Source: Micromonospora_E sp048060115 (lineage in GTDB: Bacteria; Actinomycetota; Actinomycetes; Mycobacteriales; Micromonosporaceae). Taken from it: 64,000 bases of DNA. The first letter of the stretch is position 1. Each line of letters starts with the position of its first letter. Made by a program: the position numbers and the translations under genes. The stretch is taken from contig NZ_JBHMIM010000012.1 of NCBI RefSeq assembly GCF_048060115.1, positions 1 to 64,000 on the forward strand, in the 5' to 3' direction. A model generated the notes under the pieces. That model did not search any database. It was not told the DNA's origin and worked only from the letters and a program-made list of their open reading frames with translations. Below are positions 57,767 to 64,000 of the stretch, piece after piece.

Positions 57767-58225
57767 ATGCAGGCGACTGTCCGCGCGGCGACGGTTTCCG
57801 ACGCCGCCGCCCTGGGTGCGCTGCGGTGGCGACGGCAGACCGAGGAGCGGGGCTACCCGGGCACCGACCGGGCCGACTTCATCGCGCACTTCTCGGCCTG
57901 GGCCGCCGCCCATGCGGCGACCCATCTGCCGTTCCTCGCCGAGGCCGACGGCGAGGTGATCGGGATGGCCTGGCTGATGGTCGCCGACCGGGTGCCCCAT
58001 CCGGGACACCCGGTCCGGCACAGCGGAGACGTGCAGTCGGTGTACGTGGTCCCGGAGCTGCGCGACAGCGGGGTCGGTGCGGCGCTGCTCGACGCGGTGC
58101 TGTGCAAGGCGGCGGAGTTGGAGCTGGAGCACGTCACCGTCCACTCCACCGAGCGGGCGGTGCCGTTCTACCATCGGGTGGGCTTCCAGCAGGACCGGCT
58201 CTGGCTCCGCTGGAAGCAGGCCTGA
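57767..58225 (+). CDS. GNAT-family N-acetyltransferase
   Basis: 152 residues from ATG 57767, with GGAGG six bases upstream. VQSVYVVPELRDSGVGAALLD is motif A with the acetyl-CoA pyrophosphate loop (R-x-x-G-V-G), and HSTERAVPFYHRVGF is motif B. Small GNAT enzymes acetylate amines of antibiotics, amino acids or protein N-termini; nothing here fixes the acceptor. It lies 41 bp after the glycosidase gene on the same strand. Confidence 0.9.
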   Translation: MQATVRAATVSDAAALGALRWRRQTEERGYPGTDRADFIAHFSAWAAAHAATHLPFLAEADGEVIGMAWLMVADRVPHPGHPVRHSGDVQSVYVVPELRDSGVGAALLDAVLCKAAELELEHVTVHSTERAVPFYHRVGFQQDRLWLRWKQA

Positions 58226-58421
58226 GTTCCGAGCCGCCTGCGGCGCGTAGCGCGGCGGCGGGGCGCGATACCGCCACGCACCGAGTTGGTTCCGAGCCCG
58301 ACTCGCATATCTTCAATCAACGCCTGCCAATTCATGGAGATCCGGCCGGCAGACACGGGAACCCGTGCCGACGCCGGCCCGTCTGATGGATTGTGCCGAT
58401 CGGAGATCTAAAGGGAGTGCC

Positions 58422-58997
58422 ATGCAGGACATACGAAAAGGTGTGGTTCGCGGAGCGATTGTCTCGCTCTTTCTCGTGCTCGCCGCCACTGCTTGCGCCG
58501 GCAACGACGCGAGTGGTGCCCGGAATCCCGAAAGGGTTCCAGAGGAGGAGGTGACGGTGAACCCGACGCCCGGCGCCGACGACGATCTGTTGGGCTGCGG
58601 GCAACCGCTGCGTCTGCCGGCCGACCCGGCGCTCAGTCTCGACGCACGTTTCCCCGATACGACGTCGGGCACCGACCAGATGGTCACCGGCACCGTCGAG
58701 GTCACCAGCCAGCGGGATGTCCGGGGCGTCGTCAGCCAGCAGGCCGAGATGTTCCTGGTCCGGGACGACCGGGTGGTGGGCGTCCCGCTGGCACAGGACC
58801 TGCTGGGCGTCCAGTTCGATCTCGCCGCCGGCGAGGTCGAGCGGCTGCCCGCCGACGCGACGCTGATCTCGTGTGAGCCGGGTGGCGGGCCGGTTCCGCC
58901 GGGCGAGTACGAGCTGTACGCGCGGGTGGTGGTCGCCCCGGACGACGGCGCGGCGTTGGTCTCCTTCGGCGGCCCGTGGCCGATCCAGGTCACCTGA
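58422..58997 (+). CDS. Hypothetical lipoprotein
   Basis: 191 residues from ATG 58422, with AAGGGAG five bases upstream. The N-terminal signal sequence has the lipobox LAATAC, so Cys25 or so should be lipid-modified. The mature domain is beta-rich with two Cys residues (LLGCGQPLRL and TLISCEPGG) and alternating strands (DQMVTGTVEVTSQRDVRGV), resembling a single immunoglobulin-like fold. No family recognised. It stands alone, ahead of the hexanucleotide repeat. Confidence 0.72.
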   Translation: MQDIRKGVVRGAIVSLFLVLAATACAGNDASGARNPERVPEEEVTVNPTPGADDDLLGCGQPLRLPADPALSLDARFPDTTSGTDQMVTGTVEVTSQRDVRGVVSQQAEMFLVRDDRVVGVPLAQDLLGVQFDLAAGEVERLPADATLISCEPGGGPVPPGEYELYARVVVAPDDGAALVSFGGPWPIQVT

Positions 58998-59037
58998 GCG
59001 GTGGCCGGACGGGTCCGGGCCGGGATCGGGTGGTGGT

Positions 59038-59079
59038 CCCCGGCCCCGGCCCCGGCCCCGGCCCCGGCCCCGGCCCCGG
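59038..59079. repeat. (CCCCGG)7 hexanucleotide tandem repeat
   Basis: Seven uninterrupted copies of CCCCGG fill 59038-59079, in the 100-bp gap between the lipoprotein stop and the convergent protease stop. The minus strand is a GGGGCC-type repeat able to form G-quadruplexes. It is probably prone to slippage and may act as a transcription block for the protease mRNA. Confidence 0.9.
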
Positions 59080-59097
59080 CCATCAACCGAACGCCGG

Positions 59098-60147
59098 TCA
59101 GCCGGTGACGATGCTGACCCCGTAGGCGGCCTGGACGTCGAGCCACCGCTCGGCGTAGCTGGTGACGCCGTTGCCGGCGATGATGTTCCCGCGGATCCAG
59201 GCGCCGCCGGAGGTGTCCTTGACGTAGAACGGGCTGCCTGAGTCGCCGCCCGCCGGCTGGGTGCCGCCGGTGAAGACGATGACCGGCGACTTGCAACCGG
59301 TCGACGTGCACACCTGCCCGGTGATGCTGGTCGCGGTGTGCCCACAGTGTTCGCCGGTGGTGCGGCCGCTGTGGCAGTAGTCGGCGAATCCGACGTAGGC
59401 GGTGCCGGCCGCGACGACCGGGGCGCTGGAGGTGCTGGTGACACCGCCGGTGAAGATGCGTCCCGAGTAGGAGCGGCCGCCGACCAGTTCCATGTCCTGG
59501 GCGTGCCCGCTCACCGTGGGCAACCGCCGGTTGGAGACGGTGCCGTACGGGTTCGCGCCCGACTCGGTCAGCACGTTGACGCCGTTGGCGAAGCAGTGTC
59601 CGGCGGTGACCGAGAAACGGGCGCCGGCACTGTTCTGCACCGCGTACCCGGCCGAGCACCACGCGGTGTTCGCGGTCTGGGTGATGCCCCCACCGCCCCA
59701 GTACGGCTGGATGTCGTCACGCCGGTGCCAGAGGTCGGCGATTTCGCTCCGCTGGACCCGCACCTCGCTGGCCGTCTGCGCGGTCATCGCACCGGTCGGC
59801 CGGGTCAGCGCGGCGACCACCTCGGTGGGCGCGTTCGTCTCCAGGACGATCTCGCCGGTGGTGCCGTCGAGGTAGCTACCGAACGTGTACTTCGTGCCAT
59901 GGATGGCGACGTAGTCGGCGATCCGCCGCTGCATGGCGGCAAGGGCCGCCGTCGCCACGGCCGACGCGGTGACCGTGGAGTGGGTGCCCCGGTCCGGTGC
60001 CACCGTCCTGGCCGCCTGCCCGCTGATCGAGCGGGCGGATTCCTTGTCGCCGCCCGGCGCGGCCTGCGCCGCACCGGTGCCGAGCACCGTCAGGGCCACT
60101 GCCGCTGCGAGCACGGCACTGGCGAGCGTCTTCTTCTTCACGAGCAT
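59098..60147 (-). CDS. Secreted S1-family serine protease
   Basis: 349 residues from ATG 60147, with GGAGGA six bases upstream. The signal peptide (1-29) ends GAAQA. A propeptide of about 100 residues precedes a chymotrypsin-fold domain: SVTAGHCF (His), GHAQDMEL (Asp) and QPAGGDSGSPFY (nucleophile Ser), with paired Cys residues. It resembles streptogrisin-like extracellular proteases of actinomycetes, with an N-terminal inhibitory prodomain. It is probably nutritional or developmental. A dyad cluster lies 74-98 bp upstream of the start. Confidence 0.92.
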   Translation of the reverse strand: MLVKKKTLASAVLAAAVALTVLGTGAAQAAPGGDKESARSISGQAARTVAPDRGTHSTVTASAVATAALAAMQRRIADYVAIHGTKYTFGSYLDGTTGEIVLETNAPTEVVAALTRPTGAMTAQTASEVRVQRSEIADLWHRRDDIQPYWGGGGITQTANTAWCSAGYAVQNSAGARFSVTAGHCFANGVNVLTESGANPYGTVSNRRLPTVSGHAQDMELVGGRSYSGRIFTGGVTSTSSAPVVAAGTAYVGFADYCHSGRTTGEHCGHTATSITGQVCTSTGCKSPVIVFTGGTQPAGGDSGSPFYVKDTSGGAWIRGNIIAGNGVTSYAERWLDVQAAYGVSIVTG

Positions 60148-60220
60148 GAGTTTCCTCCAGATGAGTTAGCGGCCCGTTTGCCGCAACCTCACCCATGAGA
60201 AACGAGAAAACTGTAGATCG

Positions 60221-60245
60221 ACAGTGGAATGTCACTGTTGTGACA
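60221..60245. promoter_or_regulatory. Overlapping dyads upstream of the protease gene
   Basis: ACAGTG-GAATGT-CACTGT (60221-60238) and TGTCAC-TGTT-GTGACA (60230-60245) overlap. The first contains GTG-N6-CAC, the core of Crp-type sites in actinobacteria. Their place 74-98 bp ahead of the start codon suits an operator. Confidence 0.45.
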
Positions 60246-60331
60246 GCGGCGCGACGCTCTCGACCCCATCGGGTGGGTGAGAGGTGTCCACTGCCGGACA
60301 ATTGATGCCCGCATCCATTCTCTCTGCGGCC

Positions 60332-61024
60332 TCAATTGCCAGATCGAGGACTCGGGCCAGGCCGACCGCCGGGCCGGACCCGGCCGGTTTCGTACGCCCA
60401 CATCGCGACCTCGACCCGGTTGCGGGCGCCGAGCTTGGCCATCAACGCCGCGATGTGGGTCTTGACCGTGCTGAGGCCGATGAACAGCCCGTGGGCGATC
60501 TCGGTGTTGGTGCGACCAGCCGCGACCGCCACGAGCACCTCCTCCTCCCGGTCGGTCAGCGGGTCGATCGGCTGCCGTGGCGGTGTGGCGGGTCCGGCCT
60601 GCGCGAACGCTCTGAGCAGCCGGGTGGTGACGGCCGGCGCGATCAACGCGTCGCCGGCGGCCGCGGCACGCACGGCCTGGGTGAGCAGAGCCGTCCCCGC
60701 GTCCTTGAGCAGGAATCCGCGCGCCCCCGCGCGCAGCGCGGCGTAGACGTACTCGTCGAGGTCGAAGGTGGTGATGACCACCACGGCGAGCGGATCGGCC
60801 ACGCCGGGGCCGGCAAGGCTGCGGGTCGCCTCGATGCCGTCCACATCGGGCATCCGGATGTCGAACAGACACACGTCGGGGCGTAGCCGCCCGGCGAGCT
60901 CGACCGCACGACGGCCGTCGGCCGCCTCACCGACGACCTCGATGCCGGGCTGGGCGTCGAGGATCATCCTCAACCCGGTTCGCACGATTTCCTGGTCGTC
61001 TGCGACGACAACGCGGATGGCCAT
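60332..61024 (-). CDS. NarL/FixJ-type response regulator
   Basis: 230 residues from ATG 61024. The receiver domain has the acidic pocket VVADDQE, the phospho-acceptor Asp near 53 in VCLFDIRMPD, VVVITTF and FLLKD (switch Lys). The C-terminal LuxR helix-turn-helix is LTDREEEVLVAVAAGRTNTE, then GLFIGLSTVKTHIAALMAKL. The ATG lies 7 bp after the kinase stop, so the pair is co-translated. Targets are unknown; the secreted protease gene directly downstream on the same strand is a candidate. Confidence 0.95.
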   Translation of the reverse strand: MAIRVVVADDQEIVRTGLRMILDAQPGIEVVGEAADGRRAVELAGRLRPDVCLFDIRMPDVDGIEATRSLAGPGVADPLAVVVITTFDLDEYVYAALRAGARGFLLKDAGTALLTQAVRAAAAGDALIAPAVTTRLLRAFAQAGPATPPRQPIDPLTDREEEVLVAVAAGRTNTEIAHGLFIGLSTVKTHIAALMAKLGARNRVEVAMWAYETGRVRPGGRPGPSPRSGN

Positions 61025-61031
61025 GCCCGGA

Positions 61032-62186
61032 TTATCCGGTCGGTGCGTGCCGGGGCAACGCCACCGCCACGGTCCAGCCCTGACCCGGCTCGGCACCAGC
61101 CGCACAGGTCCCGCCGAGCAGCGCCGCCCGCTCCGTCATCCCGACGATGCCGAACCCGCCGGGCGCGGTGGACCGGATCGAGCTGGTGTCGCCGTCGTCA
61201 CTGACCCGTAGTCGCACCGACGTGGCGTCGGCGACGACGCGTACCTCGACGCGGGTCGCGTGCCGGGCGTGCCGTCGTGCGTTGGTGACCGACTCCTGGG
61301 CGAGCCGGAAGACGGCGGTAGCGACCGTCGCCGGGATATCCTGGATGTCGCCGAGCAGCTCGACGTCGACCACCGGGCCGGGCTGTGCCCGACTCGCCAG
61401 CTGCGCGACGTCGGCGATGCCCGGGCTGGGCGCCAGATCCACCGGCTCCAACTGGTCGGTCGAGGTGCGGTGACGCAGGCCGTGCACCATCAGGCGCATC
61501 TCGGCCAGGGCGCGGGTCGCCTCGGCCTCGATCACCTGCAGCGCGTCGACCGCCGCCTCCGGTCGGGTCGGCGCCACCGCGATACCGGCCTGGGCCCGGA
61601 TCACCATCGCCGAGACGTGGTGCGCCACGGTGTCGTGCAGGTCACGGGCGAGCCGTTCCCGTTCCCGCAGCTTGGCCTGTTCGAGCCCACGGACCCAGAG
61701 CGTCGCGCGGTACCGCAGGGCGACCGCGAGGGCGGCGGCCCCGAACACCACCACGGCCCCGCCGGCCATGTCCGCGGGGCTGAGGTGACCCACGGCACCC
61801 GACAGACAGATCTTGGCGAGGATGATCGACGATCCGGCCAGCATCTGCCGGCCGGAGCCCCAGCGGAACAAGGCGAACGCCAGGATCAACAGGTAGGCCC
61901 CAGTGTGCAGCTCCGGCTCGTGGCCGGCCAGCAGCGCGGCTACGCCGGTGACGGGAAAGGCGATCGCGACCATCGACAGTGGTCTGCTGCGGCGCCACCA
62001 CAACGTCGGAACCAGCGCCAGCGCGACGATCAGCGAAAACGTCGGTGACACCAGGTCAGACCGCAGCAGTCCTTCGATGATCGCCATCGCCGCGACGCCG
62101 CCGACGAGTGCCCGGTCCCGCCGGCCCCGCGGCGGCGGGTCGGCGACGCGGGGCTCGGCCCACACCGAGCGCAGCAGCTCACCCAC
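61032..62186 (-). CDS. Sensor histidine kinase (HisKA_3 type)
   Basis: About 384 residues from GTG 62186 (tentative; no strong ribosome site). Four to six membrane helices lie in residues 15-160. The dimerisation helix RERERLARDLHDTVAHHVSA carries the phospho-acceptor His near 205, then a NarX-type ATPase with AVFRLAQESVTNARRHA (N box) and GGFGIVGMTERAALLGG (G boxes). It has no large extracellular sensor, so the signal is likely membrane-borne. Partner of the downstream regulator; the divergent DUF2306 gene may be a target. Confidence 0.92.
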   Translation of the reverse strand: MGELLRSVWAEPRVADPPPRGRRDRALVGGVAAMAIIEGLLRSDLVSPTFSLIVALALVPTLWWRRSRPLSMVAIAFPVTGVAALLAGHEPELHTGAYLLILAFALFRWGSGRQMLAGSSIILAKICLSGAVGHLSPADMAGGAVVVFGAAALAVALRYRATLWVRGLEQAKLRERERLARDLHDTVAHHVSAMVIRAQAGIAVAPTRPEAAVDALQVIEAEATRALAEMRLMVHGLRHRTSTDQLEPVDLAPSPGIADVAQLASRAQPGPVVDVELLGDIQDIPATVATAVFRLAQESVTNARRHARHATRVEVRVVADATSVRLRVSDDGDTSSIRSTAPGGFGIVGMTERAALLGGTCAAGAEPGQGWTVAVALPRHAPTG

Positions 62187-62317
62187 GTCACGATCGGACG
62201 CAGCACGCCCAGCGGGCGGACCGGCCTGAAGTACGACGACCGGGCCCACCCATCGGCCGGTACGACGCCGGCCCGCACGGCGATGACCGACGCCGCGCCC
62301 GCCGCGACGATCGAACC

Positions 62318-63106
62318 ATGTCGGAGTACGTACAGGTCCCGTCCCCGAGCGGCAAGTCCGCTGCCTGGTCCCCCGCAGCAAACTGGCTGATCCCCGTCGC
62401 GCTGCTGCTGCTCAGCGCCGTGCCGGTGGTAGCCGGCAGCCTCAGACTGGCCGAGATGGTCGGGGGTCTGCCGGTGCTACCGGATGGCGACCGGGTGCGG
62501 TCGGCCCCGGTCGCGCTCGTGGCGCACATCGTCAGCGTCACCGTCTTCAGTGTCCTCGGCGCGTTCCAGTTCGCGCCCCGCCTACGCCGACGTCGCCGGG
62601 GCTGGCACCGCATCGCCGGTCGCCTGGTGGTGCTCTGTGGGCTACTCACCGCACTCACCGGCTTGTGGCTGACCCTTTTCCTGCCGCGCGGGGCGGCCGA
62701 CGGTGACGCGTTGGTCGCCATCCGGGTGGTGGTGAGCGTGGCGATGGCAGCGTGTGTCTGCCTCGGCTTCGTCTCCGTACGGCGACGCGATTTCGCCGCG
62801 CACCGGTCGTGGATGATCCGTGGTTACGCGATCGGGATGGGAGCGGGCACGCAGTTCTTCACCCAGATGGCCTGGATCGTCGCGGTCGGCCCCGTCACCA
62901 CGGTGGGAACGACCAGCACCTTGACGGCCGGCTGGCTGATCAACATCGTGGTGGCGGAGTGGATCATCCTGCGCGGCGCCGCCGGCCCGGGCCGGCAGTC
63001 CTGCGGCGGCGCGGACGGAGACGGAGCAGCCGGCGTCACCGGCAGTGCGGCCGGTACGCCGGCTGCCACGTCGGCGGTGCAGCCCGCAGTCGCCCGACGC
63101 TGCTGA
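62318..63106 (+). CDS. DUF2306 membrane protein
   Basis: 262 residues from ATG 62318. Helices lie near 22-42, 65-88, 98-120, 128-150, 165-190 and 198-222, with HIVSVTVFSVLGAFQFAP, WHRIAGR and HRSWMIRGYAIGMGAGT, typical of DUF2306 and its conserved His residues. The family end should be near VVAEWIILRG (about 222); the extra 40 residues are Gly/Ala-rich and lie antisense to the secreted protein gene. Function unknown. It is divergent from the two-component system, 131 bp apart. Confidence 0.85.
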   Translation: MSEYVQVPSPSGKSAAWSPAANWLIPVALLLLSAVPVVAGSLRLAEMVGGLPVLPDGDRVRSAPVALVAHIVSVTVFSVLGAFQFAPRLRRRRRGWHRIAGRLVVLCGLLTALTGLWLTLFLPRGAADGDALVAIRVVVSVAMAACVCLGFVSVRRRDFAAHRSWMIRGYAIGMGAGTQFFTQMAWIVAVGPVTTVGTTSTLTAGWLINIVVAEWIILRGAAGPGRQSCGGADGDGAAGVTGSAAGTPAATSAVQPAVARRC

Positions 63107-63345
63107 ATCAGGTCGACCACGGCCTGCCGGTTGGCGATCCGGTCGTTGGACAGCGCATCCGGATTGGCCCACTGCTCGGCGATGAAGGTGAGGTTGTTGC
63201 GCAGCGCCGCGTCCAGGCCATCACAGTTCTCGCCGGCGTTGCCCAGCCCGGTGCCGACCGCCAGTCCGGTGCCGAGCAGGGCCGCCACCACCACCCCGAG
63301 GAGCACCTTGCGCCACCGGCCACCGCTGATGTCCCGCCCGTACAT
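62824..63345 (-). CDS. Small secreted two-cysteine protein, extended by antisense overlap
   Basis: 173 residues from ATG 63345, with GGAG seven bases upstream. The hydrophobic N-terminus (VLLGVVVAALLGTGLAVGTG, about 14-33) is a signal peptide or anchor. The core (about 36-89) has two Cys residues (ENCDGL and TAGCTAD) around LSNDRIANRQAVVDLI, similar to the 40292-40747 protein. After residue 80 the frame continues, antisense to the DUF2306 gene, to TAA 62824. That tail is probably not an independent domain. Function unknown. Confidence 0.65.
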   Translation of the reverse strand: MYGRDISGGRWRKVLLGVVVAALLGTGLAVGTGLGNAGENCDGLDAALRNNLTFIAEQWANPDALSNDRIANRQAVVDLIQQRRATAGCTADVAAGVPAALPVTPAAPSPSAPPQDCRPGPAAPRRMIHSATTMLISQPAVKVLVVPTVVTGPTATIQAIWVKNCVPAPIPIA

Positions 63346-63441
63346 GCACCACTCCTTCGGTTGCCGCTGCCCAGCTGCAGCTACCGATCCGTACGGGTAC
63401 GGACGACGCGTGGATCTACCCGTTGCCTCAAGTCTTCATTC

Positions 63442-63458
63442 AGAACCTTCATAGTTCT
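63442..63458. promoter_or_regulatory. Inverted repeat AGAAC-N7-GTTCT
   Basis: Five-base arms with a seven-base spacer, 97 bp upstream of the minus-strand secreted protein gene, in the most AT-rich patch of this intergenic region. Possible operator; weak evidence. Confidence 0.25.
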
Positions 63459-63552
63459 CTCGGGTGAGCCGGTGAAGCGGTCGGACCGTGTCGACGGCGG
63501 AGCCGCCGGATTCTCGGCACGCGCCGCGACGACGCCCTCGGCGGCGGCCCGG

Positions 63553-63780
63553 TCAGTCGCTGGAACGGGCCGCCGAAGCACGAACCACCAGGCTCTCCAG
63601 CAGTTCGCGGCTGGCGGCGGCGACGGCGGCCACCGCGGCGTCGAACGCCGCGGCGTTGTGTGCCGCAGGCGCCCGGAACCCGGAGATCTTGCGAACGTAC
63701 TGCAGGGCGGCGGCCTCGATGTCGGCGTCGGTCACATCGGTGGCGTACGGCTCACGGAGCGTCTTGATGCTTCGGCACAT
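63553..63780 (-). CDS. DUF2277 protein
   Basis: 75 residues from ATG 63780, with GGAG three bases upstream, beginning MCRSIKTLREPYA. It continues with AALQYVRKISGFRAPAAHNA, the hallmark of DUF2277. These are small, mostly helical cytosolic proteins, with an N-terminal Cys-Arg motif, of unknown function that are widespread in actinobacteria. It follows the unidentified gene at the window edge on the same strand, with an 18-bp gap, so they may be co-transcribed. Confidence 0.88.
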   Translation of the reverse strand: MCRSIKTLREPYATDVTDADIEAAALQYVRKISGFRAPAAHNAAAFDAAVAAVAAASRELLESLVVRASAARSSD

Positions 63781-63798
63781 ACGCTCCATCCTGCCCCA

Positions 63799-64000
63799 TC
63801 AGCCGGTCCCGAGGGGGTCTGCATCCGGTCGGCCAACCCTCCGACGGGCGGCTGACACCAGCCCGGTGGCCATCTCCGGCCGCGCCGCCCAGTGCAGGTG
63901 CAGATACGACGCGTGAACCCCGTTGGCGACGAAACCCTCCGGGGCCGCGCCATGCCAGCCCCAGGCCGGTGCCGCACCGGCGCGCGGGGTCACCTCGGTC
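63799..64000 (-). CDS. C-terminal end of an unidentified gene (cut by window edge)
   Basis: An open frame enters from beyond 64000 and stops with TGA at 63799, giving 67 codons. The visible sequence has GWHGAAPEGFVANGVHASYL and HLHWAARPEMATGLVSAARR, aromatic- and His-rich, then a short tail. It reads as real coding sequence, not a shadow, but I cannot name the family from this fragment. Confidence 0.55.
   Translation of the reverse strand, partial: TEVTPRAGAAPAWGWHGAAPEGFVANGVHASYLHLHWAARPEMATGLVSAARRRVGRPDADPLGTG

Noticed and set aside
59038..59079. CRISPR-like array reading of the hexamer repeat
   Set aside because: The unit is 6 bp with no spacers, so it is a simple tandem repeat. No CRISPR array was seen anywhere in the window.
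58313..59662. 449-codon minus-strand frame through the GC repeat
   Set aside because: It runs through the (CCCCGG)7 tract as a Gly/Ala run and is antisense to a lipoprotein gene and out of frame with the S1 protease gene.

Overview
The window reads as a single chromosomal stretch of a very GC-rich, aerobic actinomycete. GTG and TTG starts are frequent, GTGA or ATGA overlaps join genes of one operon, and proteins are rich in Ala, Arg and Gly. An actinomycete-type HelD ATPase, a CtpI-like P-type ATPase and an aerobic CobG/CobN cobalamin route all fit Micromonosporaceae. The family is an inference from gene content; no rRNA or tRNA lies in the window to confirm it.

Layout. 1-2876: the end of a GT4 glycosyltransferase translationally coupled to the glycogen branching enzyme GlgB. 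2976-4259: citrate synthase, converging on glgB across a hairpin. 4424-8137 (minus): a cell-envelope cassette of a 49-residue membrane protein, a SAM methyltransferase and a membrane sulfatase/phosphotransferase-like enzyme. 8519-14169: a HelD-type RNA-polymerase motor, an OsmC-like protein and a large GGDEF/degenerate-EAL membrane protein. 14457-18535 (minus): a cobalamin-binding protein with the W-x9-EH signature of B12 photoreceptors, coupled to a PAS-GAF-SpoIIE phosphatase, then a GT4 glycosyltransferase. 18777-36033: a stress-type island with a LAL/LuxR regulator, BON protein, MscS channel, Hsp70-like chaperone, DUF2795, BON-methyltransferase fusion, alpha/beta hydrolase, subtilase, a decayed TnpB with an omegaRNA-like right end, a giant P-type ATPase and a DUF1345 protein. 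36095-40747 (minus): a haem-binding ferric-reductase-like membrane protein coupled to a NuoF-like flavoprotein carrying its own ferredoxin, plus small membrane or secreted proteins.

41839-52080 is a cobalamin (vitamin B12) locus. cobL-cobM-cobK run rightwards and converge, with a 13-bp overlap of 3' ends, on leftward cobG-cobH-cobIJ. Divergent from cobG is cobN, preceded by a cobalamin riboswitch. These genes supply much of the aerobic corrin-ring sequence (CobG, CobI, CobJ, CobM, CobK, CobL, CobH) and the large cobaltochelatase subunit. CobA, CobF, CobB, CobS and CobT are not here.

52120-64000: a pirin, a secreted lytic polysaccharide monooxygenase with a chitin-binding module, a DUF305 lipoprotein, a DUF4352 protein, a GHL10 glycosidase-like protein with a golvesin-type C-terminal module, a GNAT acetyltransferase, a lipoprotein, a (CCCCGG)7 repeat, a secreted S1 protease, a NarL-type two-component system, a DUF2306 protein overlapping antisense with a two-cysteine secreted protein, DUF2277, and the tail of an unidentified gene.

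Leading candidates for something new are the coupled B12-photoreceptor-like/phosphatase pair, the cytochrome-b/NuoF-ferredoxin electron-transfer pair, the BON-methyltransferase fusion within the stress island, the short ORF and twin direct repeats ahead of the cyclic-di-GMP gene, and the TnpB relic whose right-end RNA fold survives.
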